Under the pieces are notes generated by a model. That model did no database searches and had not been told where the DNA came from. It was given only the letters and a program-made list of their open reading frames with translations. From Bin87 sp963663945 (GTDB taxonomy: Bacteria > Chloroflexota > Dehalococcoidia > Lucifugimonadales > UBA3495), in contig OY760687.1 of NCBI GenBank assembly GCA_963663945.1, positions 496,001 to 560,000 on the forward strand: 64,000 bases of DNA, in the 5' to 3' direction. The stretch's first letter is position 1. Each line of letters opens with the position of its first letter. Shown here piece after piece: positions 44,269 through 52,501 of this stretch. The position numbers and the translations under genes were made by a program.

Positions 44269-44809
44269 AGCGCATCGATCCCATTAGACTGTCGGCGGCA
44301 ACTTTCTCACGGGCGTAGTGAATGGCGCGTAATTCGACGCCCTCCGGTCCGACACATTTCTTGCTGGATTCAACGCCGCAGTATGGGCATTCTGGCAGGG
44401 TGGATCGCCACACAGTTTCCCAAGCAGCATCCTCGCGCTCGAGATGGATACCATTCCTGCGGCGGCCACGGACTGCCTTGTCGCAATCTTTGCCCGGTTC
44501 AGCGTCGCAAGTTGGGCATTTACCCAGCAACCAATCAGATACTGGACCGGGCGTCGTTATAGGCAACGTGGACTTTGCCAGTCCATTCACAGCCAAGCCC
44601 AATAAGGCAGGATGGTGGCTGCAATGATCAGTGAATCCCATAGTAGGGAACCCGAAATCGCCGCGTTTAGGATTGAGTTGACATTGCACTTGGCCACCGG
44701 TCGTAGTAATTCTGACGAACGGATCCGGCTCACTCCTGGATATGGGTACGAATTGGCCCCAAACGCAATTACCGCAATAGACTGGTTGACCACCGGCGTC
44801 GTACAACAT
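44258..44809 (-). CDS. hypothetical protein with two CPxC-x7-C zinc-finger-like motifs
   Basis: 183 residues, family not recognised. Two copies of a short metal-site motif are visible in the C-terminal half: CPTCDAEPGKDCDKAVRGRRRNGIHLERED and CPYCGVESSKKCVGPEGVELRAIHYAREK, both following the pattern CPxC-x5-7-C-x-H-x3-R seen in small actinobacterial and phage zinc-binding proteins. The N-terminus has further Cys/His pairs (YCGNCVWG, CQLNPKRGDFGF, HCSHH), suggesting an additional metal site. Base composition is a little AT-richer than neighbours. Confidence 0.65.
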   Translation of the reverse strand: MLYDAGGQPVYCGNCVWGQFVPISRSEPDPFVRITTTGGQVQCQLNPKRGDFGFPTMGFTDHCSHHPALLGLAVNGLAKSTLPITTPGPVSDWLLGKCPTCDAEPGKDCDKAVRGRRRNGIHLEREDAAWETVWRSTLPECPYCGVESSKKCVGPEGVELRAIHYAREKVAADSLMGSMRFKT

Positions 44810-44847
44810 AATCCAGATTCCTCAGCGCAGCACATGCATTTGGGATA

Positions 44848-45354
44848 TCACAGATCCAGGGCGTACAGGTACAACGCCAGGCTGGTGTGCGGGAAAGCGT
44901 GGTCTTCCAGCTCGTGGTAGCCGCGGTGCTGGAGGAAGGCGATGGCGGCGGTCATGTGGTTGGCCGTCCAGACGATGGCCCGGGCGTAGCCAGCATCGCG
45001 GCAGAATTGCTCGGCCTGGTCCATCAGCCGGGACGCCACACCCTGCCGGCGCGCGGTTCGGTCCACCGCCAGGCGTCGTATCTCGGCTTCCGCATCGTCC
45101 CGGCGGTAGGCTCCGATGCTGCCGACCACCTGGCCATCCATCTCGGCGATCCAGAAGTTGCTGGCCTGACGCTGAAGATAGCTCTGCTCGACGTGGGCCA
45201 GGTCGTGGTTGAGGGCGCCGTCAATGTATTCGTGAAACCCCTCGCGGTCGGCGTCGTTGTGCAGGTAGCTCTCCGCCAAGTCGTCCTGGGCGTGCGCGAA
45301 CAGGTCGCGGACGGCCTCGGCGTCTTCGGCGCGAAACTGGCGGATGTCGATCAT
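44848..45354 (-). CDS. GNAT family N-acetyltransferase
   Basis: 168 residues. The GNAT core is visible: IDIRQFRAEDAEAVRDLF at the start, GSIGAYRRDDAEAEIRRLAVDRTARRQGVASRLMDQAEQFC with the acetyl-CoA pyrophosphate loop (R-x-x-G-x-A/G), then HMTAAIAFLQHRGYHE. Substrate unknown. It ends six bases upstream of the YchF-family stop on the same strand, so the two genes are probably cotranscribed with the YchF-like gene first. Confidence 0.9.
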   Translation of the reverse strand: MIDIRQFRAEDAEAVRDLFAHAQDDLAESYLHNDADREGFHEYIDGALNHDLAHVEQSYLQRQASNFWIAEMDGQVVGSIGAYRRDDAEAEIRRLAVDRTARRQGVASRLMDQAEQFCRDAGYARAIVWTANHMTAAIAFLQHRGYHELEDHAFPHTSLALYLYALDL

Positions 45355-45359
45355 GGCGG

Positions 45360-46451
45360 CTACGTGTTGACCAGGAAGTTGATGATGTCTCCGTCCTTGA
45401 CCGGGTAGGTCTTACCCTCGGAGCGGAGTAGTCCCTCCTTGCGACCCTGCACCATGCTTCCGCAGGCGCGATAGTCATCGTAGGCGATTACCTCCGCCCG
45501 GATGAAGCCGCGAGTGAAATCGGTATGGATGACGCCGGCAGCGCTGACTGCGGGTATGCCACCGGGAACGCTCCAGGCCCGCACCTCATCTTCGCCCACG
45601 GTGAGGAACGACACGAGGCCCAGGGTTTCATAGCTGGCCCGGATCACCTGCGACGTGGCCGATTCGCCCAGGCCGAAGTCTGAACGGAACTCATCCGCCT
45701 CCTCGGGGTCCATCGTGCTCAGCTCGGCCTCTATGCGGGCGCTGATGCTGACCTGACCGACACCGGCGGTGAGGCCGGGGTCGAGATCCAGGTCGGAAAT
45801 GGACATGGCATCCGCGCCTTCGTCCGTGTTGAACACGGCGATCACGTTCTTGTCGGTCAGCAGCTGGTAGTTGATCAGCGCCGCTCGCTCGGAGTCCGTG
45901 AATGTCTGCAGACGCACCGGCACGCCGTTCTCCAAACCGGTGCGGGCCTTGTCCACGGTTTCCTTCTGGCGCACCACCATCGGCCTTTCGGCGGGCTTGG
46001 TCTTGTTCACCTGGTCGGCGAGGCGCGTGGACGCCCGTTCGAGGACCTCCAGGTCGGCGAAGGACAACTCACCCAGCATGGCCTCCAGGTCACGGGCGGG
46101 GTCGATCGCGCCGGTGGGATGGGACACCGAGTCGTTCTGGAAAGCGCGCACGACCACGAGGAACGCCGTGGCGGATTGGAGGATGTTGCGGTACCGGCCG
46201 CTGATCCCCTGCGACCGCGCCATGCCCTCGGGTCCAGGCAGGTCCGTGTAGCGTATTTCCGCAGGAACGATCTTGCGCGGATTGTAGATGGCGCCCAGGT
46301 GATCCAAACGCCGGTCCGGCACCTTGACCATGCCGATATGCATTTCTGTGGGGCTGCCCGAGGCGCCGCTGGCGTCCGACTTGCCCAGGGTGAGTGCATC
46401 GAAGAGAGTGGTTTTGCCTGATTGGGGAAGGCCGATGATTACGATGTCCAT
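45360..46451 (-). CDS. YchF/OBG-family ATPase
   Basis: 363 residues. P-loop IGLPQSGKTTLFDALT, switch region RYTDLPGPEG (G3 Asp-x-x-Gly form), NTDEGAD in place of the NKxD specificity motif, and a C-terminal TGS/DUF933 module: VIHTDFTRGFIRAEVIAYDD and GLLRSEGKTYPVKDGDIINFL. This matches YchF, a universally conserved ribosome-associated ATPase, with the diverged G4 motif expected for ATP preference. Start ATG at 46451. Confidence 0.9.
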   Translation of the reverse strand: MDIVIIGLPQSGKTTLFDALTLGKSDASGASGSPTEMHIGMVKVPDRRLDHLGAIYNPRKIVPAEIRYTDLPGPEGMARSQGISGRYRNILQSATAFLVVVRAFQNDSVSHPTGAIDPARDLEAMLGELSFADLEVLERASTRLADQVNKTKPAERPMVVRQKETVDKARTGLENGVPVRLQTFTDSERAALINYQLLTDKNVIAVFNTDEGADAMSISDLDLDPGLTAGVGQVSISARIEAELSTMDPEEADEFRSDFGLGESATSQVIRASYETLGLVSFLTVGEDEVRAWSVPGGIPAVSAAGVIHTDFTRGFIRAEVIAYDDYRACGSMVQGRKEGLLRSEGKTYPVKDGDIINFLVNT

Positions 46452-46562
46452 GTTTCCAGTGTTCAGGTGGTGAATTTGCGCTGATCGGTCTGCGAAATAG
46501 ATGCCCTGAGTCGGGATAGGGACTGGCGGGCATCAGTATCAGGTGGTGATGGGCCGGCGTTG

Positions 46563-46907
46563 CTAATCGGGATCGGCGTCACCCATAAGCAATTTCATGA
46601 CTTCGGGGGTCAACGTGATGTGGATCGATCCATCTTCGCGTTCCCCCACTTGCCGCAAGGTCTCCACGATTCTCCGACGTTCTTCCCGGCGACCTTGGTC
46701 CTTGAGCCTTTTGATTTCGGCCGGAATTAATAGCACCATGCGACCCAACACCTCCATGATGATTGCTACGAGTAGCGCGAGGCCCGCAGCGAGTGCAAAG
46801 ACAGGTACCAGTGCGAATAGCTCATCCTTGCCCTGTTCTCGTAGCGGGTGATACCTCGATGCGCCGAATGCTACGCCACCGACGTACACCAGATAGTATA
46901 CGACCAA
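46563..46907 (-). CDS. small membrane protein, unknown function
   Basis: 114 residues. Membrane segments at about residues 1-18 (VVYYLVYVGGVAFGA) and 31-58 (LFALVPVFALAAGLALLVAIIMEVL), then a charged helix (EIKRLKDQGRREERRRIVETLRQV) and a short tail. No family recognised. Composition and charged-helix pattern support a real gene. Confidence 0.6.
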   Translation of the reverse strand: MVVYYLVYVGGVAFGASRYHPLREQGKDELFALVPVFALAAGLALLVAIIMEVLGRMVLLIPAEIKRLKDQGRREERRRIVETLRQVGEREDGSIHITLTPEVMKLLMGDADPD

Positions 46908-46973
46908 TAGCGCTCCGCGATGCTCCTAAGCGGGTCCACCGGGCTTTCTGTCGGCGCCGACTCCCGGAGCCGC

Positions 46974-48149
46974 CTAGCCAGTCGCCAGCACCACCGTGCC
47001 GGTTGAGGACAGGGAGCCGCCGGTGCCGTTGACCATGCTGGTGGCCGCCGGCTGGTCCGAGGAACCCTTGCGATGGACCTGGCGATCTCCGCACTCGCCG
47101 CGCAGCTGGCGGACGGCTTCCACCAGCAGGAAGCTGCCGTACATGCCCGGGTGCGAGTAAGAGAGCCCGCCACCGTTGGTATTGAGGGCGAATTCGCCGC
47201 CCGGCGCGGTGCGCTGGTTGGCGACGAAATCGGGACCCTCGCCCGGACCGCAGAAGCCCAGGCCTTCGAGGGTTACCAGGGTGGTGTAGGTGAAGGAGTC
47301 GTAGATCATGGTGTGGTCGATGTCGGCGTGGGTCAGGCCGGCGCGCTCCAGCGACAGCGGCCCGGTCTCCCGAGACCAGGTCGACGTGTGGTTGGGCATG
47401 AAGCTGATGAGGTTGTGGTCGTGGCCCTCGGCCGCGCCCAGCACCCAAACCGGCGCCTTCTTGCAGTTGGCCGCCTTCTCGGCGGTGGTAACGATGATTG
47501 CCGCGCCGGAGTCGGTTACCAGGCAGCAGTCGAACAGGTGGAACGGCCAGGCCACCCAGCGGGAGTTGTGGTAGTCGTCGAATGACATCGGGGAGTCTTG
47601 CATGTAGGCCATCGGGTTCAGGTTGGCCCACTTGCGGGTGGAAACGGCGATCTCGGCCAGTGCCTGACGGGTGCGTTCCTCGCCATACTCGTGCATGTAG
47701 CGGGTGCAGGCCATGGCGTAGTTGATCGGCTGCCCGATCATGCCGTAGGGCGTCTCGTACTGTGCCACGGGCAGGTTGCGGTCTGCCGGAACCGGCACGC
47801 GGGTGGAACGGCCGGCCTGTCCGTGGGTGATGAGGACCGTGTCGCAGTAGCCGGCGCGGATGGCGGCAGCGGCGTGGGCGACGTGGATCACGAATGACGA
47901 GCCGCCGACCGATGTGTTGTCGGTGAAGGATGGCTGGACGCCGAAGTACTCGGCGGTGGCCAGGGTGCTGAAGCCGGCGGTCATCAGGCCGTTGACGTCG
48001 GACATGGAGAGGCCCGCGTCGTCCAGCGCGTTGTAGGCCGCTTCGGCGTGGTGCTGGAGGGAAGACTTGCTGGGAACGTTGCCCATCTCGTCCGATTCGG
48101 CGACGCCCACGATGGCGATGTCGCGTTCACGTTGTGCGGTGCTGGCCAT
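46974..48149 (-). CDS. thiolase-like protein (SCP2/lipid-transfer type), lacking the nucleophilic Cys
   Basis: 391 residues from the ATG at 48149 (GGAGGATAG upstream). Thiolase fold: AEAAYNALDDAGLSMSDVNGLMTAGF, NTSVGGSSFVIHVAHAAAAIRAGYCDTVLITHG and GGGLSYSHPGMYGSFLLVEAVRQLRGE. At the position of the catalytic Cys (SVGGSS) there is no Cys, and the second active-site Cys near the C-terminus is replaced (VNGTGGSLSSTGTVVL). The catalytic His in LSYSHPG remains. This combination marks the non-canonical thiolase-like subfamily often beside DUF35 (Zn-ribbon/OB) partners; no DUF35 gene was found here. Confidence 0.87.
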   Translation of the reverse strand: MASTAQRERDIAIVGVAESDEMGNVPSKSSLQHHAEAAYNALDDAGLSMSDVNGLMTAGFSTLATAEYFGVQPSFTDNTSVGGSSFVIHVAHAAAAIRAGYCDTVLITHGQAGRSTRVPVPADRNLPVAQYETPYGMIGQPINYAMACTRYMHEYGEERTRQALAEIAVSTRKWANLNPMAYMQDSPMSFDDYHNSRWVAWPFHLFDCCLVTDSGAAIIVTTAEKAANCKKAPVWVLGAAEGHDHNLISFMPNHTSTWSRETGPLSLERAGLTHADIDHTMIYDSFTYTTLVTLEGLGFCGPGEGPDFVANQRTAPGGEFALNTNGGGLSYSHPGMYGSFLLVEAVRQLRGECGDRQVHRKGSSDQPAATSMVNGTGGSLSSTGTVVLATG

Positions 48150-48463
48150 AGATCTATCCTCCAGGTGCCGGCTATTGGGAATTTGAGGCCAAACGATGGT
48201 ACAACATTCGCTACGGGCCGACAATCGGCGGTGCGTTTCGGACGTACCAGCTTTGGGTAGTTTGTCAGAATCAGGATTTGCCGGATTTGAGGATTATCAG
48301 GATTAGGAGCGCGCTGCCCTCAATGGTCTCAATCCGGCCAATCCGTGAATCCTGATAATCCTGATTCTGACATTTCCCTGCTGCCAAACCGGGTACGCGT
48401 GAGGCGATGCGTCGATCACACCGTATCTCCCGTCAATCACTCAAGTCTCCGAAGGACGACAGC
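48150..48463. other. intergenic region with palindromic repeat copy 1
   Basis: About 314 bp. Apart from the repeat at 48264-48371 no gene or regulatory element was identified. Confidence 0.6.
48264..48371. repeat. dispersed palindromic repeat, copy 1
   Basis: A 108-bp element beginning GTCAGAATCAGGATT and ending AATCCTGATTCTGAC, so its termini are perfect inverted repeats. Internally it repeats GGATTATCAGGATT and its complement. Two more copies lie at 50555-50664 and 54784-54869. Confidence 0.85.
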
Positions 48464-48859
48464 ATGAGCCAAATGAATGAGGCATCGCACGCGGCGGTTA
48501 CTGCCATCGAGGATTTCATGGCGGCGCTGAACGCCCGGGACGACGCCGCGCTTTACGACCTGCTGCACCTGCCCCACGTGCGCATCTCCGGAGAAGGCGT
48601 CGCCATCTGGCATGACCGCGGGGAGCTGGAGGTCACCTACCTGCGCGACTTCTATGCCCGGGCCGGCCCGGACTGGCATCACACAACCCTGGACTCTACG
48701 GAGGTGATCCACACCTCCGAGCACAAGGTGCACGTGCTGATCCAGTTCACCAGGCGGGATGCGTCCGGCTTGGCCATCGCCACTCACCGCTCGCTGTGGA
48801 TCATGACCGACAACGGCGGCCGCTGGGGGGCGCAGGCGCGGTCTAGTTTTGCGCCGTAG
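48464..48859 (+). CDS. SnoaL/DUF4440-like NTF2-fold protein
   Basis: 131 residues from the ATG at 48464. The N-terminal EDFMAALNARDDAALYDLLHLPHVRISGEGVAIW and the strand pattern IHTSEHKVHVLIQFTRRDA...LWIMTDNGGRWGAQARS are typical of the cone-shaped NTF2 fold (SnoaL-like). Many members are isomerases, cyclases or binding proteins; the function here is not inferable. The frame is open to 48407, but the upstream residues are unlike the family. Confidence 0.78.
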   Translation: MSQMNEASHAAVTAIEDFMAALNARDDAALYDLLHLPHVRISGEGVAIWHDRGELEVTYLRDFYARAGPDWHHTTLDSTEVIHTSEHKVHVLIQFTRRDASGLAIATHRSLWIMTDNGGRWGAQARSSFAP

Positions 48860-48922
48860 GAGGGCCGGGAACGGTGTTAGACTGTGGCCGAATAACCAGG
48901 AAACGCACGCAGGGAGGACATC

Positions 48923-49480
48923 ATGGCCCGAACCCCTACAGTGACCCGAGAATCAGTGCCCGAAAACGAGCGCGCCGCGTTCGATGCCTTCGTCGCCGAC
49001 CGGGGCGAGGTGCCGGCCACCGGGCCAGGCTCGGCGATGCTCAACGCCCCGGAGGTTGCCCAGCGCGCGCTGGGTCTCGCCCTGTACCTGCGGACGGACA
49101 CGTCGCTGTCCCCGCGTATCCGCGAGCTGGCCATGCTGGTGGCGGCCCGCGAGAACAACTGCCAGTTCATCTGGAACGCCCACGCGCCGCCGGCTCGCCA
49201 GGCCGGCCTGCGTGACGAGATCGTCGACGCACTGCGGGACCGGCAGGATCTGCCTGATCCGGCGGCCGACGAGGCGGCAGTGGTCGAGTACGGCCAGCAG
49301 TTCTTCCGCACGCGGACGGTCAGCCAGGACGCCTTCGACGCGGTGATGCAGCACTTCGGCAGGAACGGCGCCACCGAGCTCACCACGCTGATGGGCTGCT
49401 ACTCCATGCTGGCTTTCAACGTCAACGCCTTCGGAGTGGAGCTGCCGGACAACATCACCGAGAAGCCGCTTCCCGTCTAA
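48923..49480 (+). CDS. carboxymuconolactone decarboxylase-like protein
   Basis: 185-residue all-helical CMD/AhpD-fold protein. The motif region LSPRIRELAMLVAARENNCQFIWNAHAPPARQAGL carries the single Cys and His used by CMD-family enzymes; the AhpD CxxC is not present. ATG at 48923 follows GGGAGG. It stands 12 bp before the amidohydrolase gene, indicating an operon, and may catalyse decarboxylation or disproportionation of a hydroxylated acid. Confidence 0.88.
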   Translation: MARTPTVTRESVPENERAAFDAFVADRGEVPATGPGSAMLNAPEVAQRALGLALYLRTDTSLSPRIRELAMLVAARENNCQFIWNAHAPPARQAGLRDEIVDALRDRQDLPDPAADEAAVVEYGQQFFRTRTVSQDAFDAVMQHFGRNGATELTTLMGCYSMLAFNVNAFGVELPDNITEKPLPV

Positions 49481-49492
49481 GGAGAGGCCAAC

Positions 49493-50494
49493 ATGTCCAC
49501 CCAACGCGAGGCCTGGCTGAGCCAGGTTACGGAAGAGGCCATCGATCCCGCGCTGCCCATCTGCGACCCGCACCACCACTTCTGGGATCGGGAGGGCGAC
49601 CGCTACCTGCTGAACCAACTTACCGAGGATGTGCGGGGCGGGCACAACATCGCGCAGACGGTGTTCATCGAGTGCCACTCGATGTACCGCGCCAGGGGAC
49701 CGGAGGAGATGCGGGCGATCGGCGAGACCGAGTTCGTGCAGGGTCTGGCCGCCCAGAGCGCCAGCGGCCAGTACGGGCCGACGGAGGTAGCGGCCGGCAT
49801 AGTGGCCAACGCCGACCTGATGCTGGGCGACGCGGTGGCGCCCGTGCTGGAGGCGCACGTAGCCGCCAGCAACAACCGGTTCCGCGGAATCCGGTTCTCG
49901 TGCTCCTGGGACGCCAGCCCCGAGGTTTCGCTGGGACGGTCCACCACGTCCGGGATGCTGGCCGACACGGGATTTCGCGCCGGGTTAGACCGTCTGCAAC
50001 GAATGGGCCTCAGCTTCGACGCGCTGGTGTTCCACCCGCAGTTGCCGGAACTGGCCGACCTGGCCGGGGCCTTCCCGAACGCCACCATCATTCTGAACCA
50101 TGTGGGCCGTCCTCTGGGCGTGGGCCCTTACGCCGGCAGGCGGGACGAGGTGTTCACCGACTGGCAGAGGGGCATTGCCGCCGTCGCCGCCCACGACAAC
50201 GTGGTGGTCAAGCTGGGCGGGTTCGGCAACGTGATCAGCGGGTACGACTGGCACCAGCGCGACGTCCCGCCGGACTCGGTCGAGCTGGCTGAAACCATCC
50301 GGCCGTGGCTGGATTACTGCATCGAACAATTCGGTCCGGAACGCTGCATGTTCGAAAGCAACTTTCCGGTGGACAAGGCCTCCTACTCTTACACCACCGC
50401 GTGGAACGCCTTCAAGCGGGTGACCGCCGCCTATTCGGACGCAGAAAAGGCGGCGATGTACCAGGGCGCGGCGGTTCGAGCCTACCGGCTGTAA
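49493..50494 (+). CDS. amidohydrolase-2 family metal hydrolase/decarboxylase
   Basis: 333 residues, PF04909-type TIM barrel. The metal-site motif is LPICDPHHHFWD at about residues 20-31; later LSFDALVFHPQLPEL, IILNHVGRPLG and RCMFESNFPVDK complete the family pattern. Members decarboxylate or hydrolyse carboxylic acids such as lactones and aromatic acids. The CMD-like gene directly upstream suggests a short catabolic module for an aromatic or lactone intermediate (inference). Confidence 0.9.
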   Translation: MSTQREAWLSQVTEEAIDPALPICDPHHHFWDREGDRYLLNQLTEDVRGGHNIAQTVFIECHSMYRARGPEEMRAIGETEFVQGLAAQSASGQYGPTEVAAGIVANADLMLGDAVAPVLEAHVAASNNRFRGIRFSCSWDASPEVSLGRSTTSGMLADTGFRAGLDRLQRMGLSFDALVFHPQLPELADLAGAFPNATIILNHVGRPLGVGPYAGRRDEVFTDWQRGIAAVAAHDNVVVKLGGFGNVISGYDWHQRDVPPDSVELAETIRPWLDYCIEQFGPERCMFESNFPVDKASYSYTTAWNAFKRVTAAYSDAEKAAMYQGAAVRAYRL

Positions 50495-50554
50495 TCGCCC
50501 GCCAATCTGCAAAGGGGACAGGCTCCGCAGCCGCGACTGGGCAGCGGGAGAAAC

Positions 50555-50664
50555 GTCAGAAGCAGGATTTTCAAGATTTACGGATTATCCGGATTGGAAC
50601 CGTTCCCTGATGGAGGTCCCCCAATCCTGTCAAATCATGAAATCCCGCGAGTCCTGCTTCTGAC
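50555..50664. repeat. dispersed palindromic repeat, copy 2
   Basis: A 110-bp element with ends GTCAGAAGCAGGATT and GTCCTGCTTCTGAC, and an internal ATTTACGGATTATCCGGATTGG core. Same family as copies 1 and 3. Confidence 0.8.
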
Positions 50665-50715
50665 GATTTGCGGAGGCGGGTACTCGTGGAGCCAGCGCTG
50701 GCTGGCTGGTGAAAT

Positions 50716-50737
50716 GTTCACGAGACGTTCACGAAAA
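50716..50737 (+). promoter_or_regulatory. tandem 11-nt direct repeat resembling a PHO box
   Basis: Two adjacent 11-nt units, GTTCACGAGAC and GTTCACGAAAA, match the direct-repeat layout of PhoP/PhoB boxes (GTTCAC at 11-nt spacing). Candidate downstream targets are the small ORF at 50901 or the LLM gene at 51224. This is a motif match only. Confidence 0.35.
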
Positions 50738-50900
50738 TCCGGCTGATTTTTACGCCAGTTTCACACCCGTCCGCTAAAGTCTATTGCAGTGTCTGAATTT
50801 TAGAAAACCAACCATAGAGTAATCTCCCACGCAGAAATGCACAGGCGGAGCGCCCGATATCGCGCTTCGCCAATTTTGCGGATAAACGAGGATAACCGCT

Positions 50901-51083
50901 GTGACGATAATCAAGTCTATGACGCAACCCGCCCGGCTGAGTTTCGCCATCTCGCTGGTGTCACTAGTCGCGCTCGTGTCGCTACTGGTCGCACACGAAT
51001 CCGCTCATGGCGATGTGCTGGAGGCTTCTGACGGAGGCGGCCACGCCGAGCATCATTTCTGCCTCGTTGAGGGCTTCGGCTAA
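50901..51083 (+). CDS. small membrane peptide (possible)
   Basis: 60 residues, GTG start with GAGG nine bases upstream. Residues about 12-32 form one hydrophobic helix (ARLSFAISLVSLVALVSLLVAHE), followed by a His-rich tail (GGGHAEHHFCLVEGFG). No family recognised. It could be a real leader or membrane peptide, or a chance ORF. Confidence 0.4.
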   Translation: MTIIKSMTQPARLSFAISLVSLVALVSLLVAHESAHGDVLEASDGGGHAEHHFCLVEGFG

Positions 51084-51223
51084 AGGCGATCCACTGCGGT
51101 GGCGCCTTTGACCTGGCAGGCGGGACGGGGTGTTTTCGAGCTGTGCCCGGCCGTCGGATCACCGGTGGCGCCGGCTGGTATAATCGCGCAGTCATCTGCC
51201 AAACCGCCGGAGGCCACCGTCCC

Positions 51224-52357
51224 GTGAAGAGCTACTACTTCTCCGAGTTCCCCTACCACGAGTACCCGGACGAGGAGGGCGACAAGTACCCGTCGCTGCG
51301 CCTGACCTTTCCCAACACGTGGTTCAACCCCAACACGGCCAACGGCCTCTTCAAGCGCTACTTCGACGAGTGCGTTTACGCCGACGAGCTGGGCTTCGAC
51401 GGCATCATGCTCAACGAGCACCACAACACGCCGTCGTGCATGAACGCCGCCACCAACCTTTCGGCGGCGGTGCTGGCCCGGATCACCCAACAGGCCAAGA
51501 TCCTGTTGCTGGGCAACATCCTGCCCATCCATGACAACCCGGTCCGTCTGGCTGAAGAGCTGGCGATGATCGACGTGATCTCTGGTGGGCGGATGATTTC
51601 GGGATTCGTTCGTGGGACCGGCGTTGAGACCGTCTCCACCAACAATAATCCGGTGGCCAACCGGGAACGCTTTGAGGAATGCCACGACCTGATCATCAAG
51701 ACCTGGACCACCCCCGGCCCCTTCCGCTGGGAGGGCAAGCACTACAACTTCAGGGTGGTCAACCCCTGGATGGTCCCCATCCAGCAGCCCCATCCGCCCA
51801 TCTGGGTGCCGGGGACCTCATCGCCGGAGACTGCCGAGTGGTCCGGTCGCCATGGCTACACCTACGTGGCCTTCCTCACCGATCTGGACGTCACCGAGGA
51901 GTTGTTCGGCATGTACCGGGTGGCGGCTGAGGAAGCCGGTCGGGAGGTTGTGCCGGACAACTTCGGCTACCTGCTTTGCTGCTATGTCGGCGACACCCAG
52001 GAGGAGGCCGACGAGCAGGCCAGGCACTTCATCTGGCGCATGGGTCCCACCGTCCGCGGTCCGCGGGAGTACATGGCGCCGGTCGGCTATCGTTCCGCTG
52101 CCGGCTCCGCCATCGCTGCCCGGCGTTCCGGACTCAAGCCCCTCAACGTGCAGACATTTGAGGAACTCAAGGAGAACTACCACATCGTTTGTGGCACGCC
52201 GGACACGGTGCTGGAGAAACTGGAATTCCTGCACAAGCGACTGGGCATGGAACACCTGGTGTTCTACGGCCAGGAGTCCCGCATGGGGCATGAGGCCACC
52301 ATGAAGAACATCGGCCTGTTCGGCAAGGAAGTCCTGCCGGTGATCCAGAAGTGGTAG
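51224..52357 (+). CDS. LLM-class flavin-dependent oxidoreductase
   Basis: 377 residues from the GTG at 51224, which has GGAGG at 51209-51213; the upstream-open frame has no family resemblance. Motifs: ADELGFDGIMLNEHHNTPS, AMIDVISGGRMISGFVRGTG, TTPGPFRWEGKHYNFR, PHPPIWVPGTSSPETAEW. It is a close paralogue of the LLM gene at 2402-3637. Followed by a tandem 15-bp repeat (52381-52410) and a palindromic terminator. Confidence 0.92.
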   Translation: MKSYYFSEFPYHEYPDEEGDKYPSLRLTFPNTWFNPNTANGLFKRYFDECVYADELGFDGIMLNEHHNTPSCMNAATNLSAAVLARITQQAKILLLGNILPIHDNPVRLAEELAMIDVISGGRMISGFVRGTGVETVSTNNNPVANRERFEECHDLIIKTWTTPGPFRWEGKHYNFRVVNPWMVPIQQPHPPIWVPGTSSPETAEWSGRHGYTYVAFLTDLDVTEELFGMYRVAAEEAGREVVPDNFGYLLCCYVGDTQEEADEQARHFIWRMGPTVRGPREYMAPVGYRSAAGSAIAARRSGLKPLNVQTFEELKENYHIVCGTPDTVLEKLEFLHKRLGMEHLVFYGQESRMGHEATMKNIGLFGKEVLPVIQKW

Positions 52358-52380
52358 GCGACTGATCCGGCAAGGCTTCA

Positions 52381-52410
52381 GGGACATCAAACGCCGGGAC
52401 ATCAAACGCC
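52381..52410 (+). repeat. tandem 15-bp direct repeat
   Basis: GGGACATCAAACGCC occurs twice in succession just after the LLM gene. Confidence 0.75.
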
Positions 52411-52422
52411 GGGGCAAAAGAT

Positions 52423-52448
52423 TGGGGCGGGCAAATTTGCCCGCCCCA
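52423..52448. terminator. bidirectional terminator-like palindrome
   Basis: A perfect 26-bp palindrome, TGGGGCGGGCAAA joined to TTTGCCCGCCCCA, between the converging LLM and universal-stress-protein genes. It lacks a long U tract, so it would be a structural rather than classical terminator. Confidence 0.6.
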
Positions 52449-52501
52449 TCGCGTTGGCGCCAGAACCTGGCCTGCGCTATTGCGCACTGGCGGTGTGGAG
52501 G

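Larger units (their letters stand above)
50495..51223. other. 729-bp intergenic region
   Basis: Contains repeat copy 2 (50555-50664), a tandem GTTCACGA-type motif (50716-50737) and a small possible ORF (50901-51083). No RNA gene was recognised. It lies upstream of the LLM gene at 51224. Confidence 0.6.
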
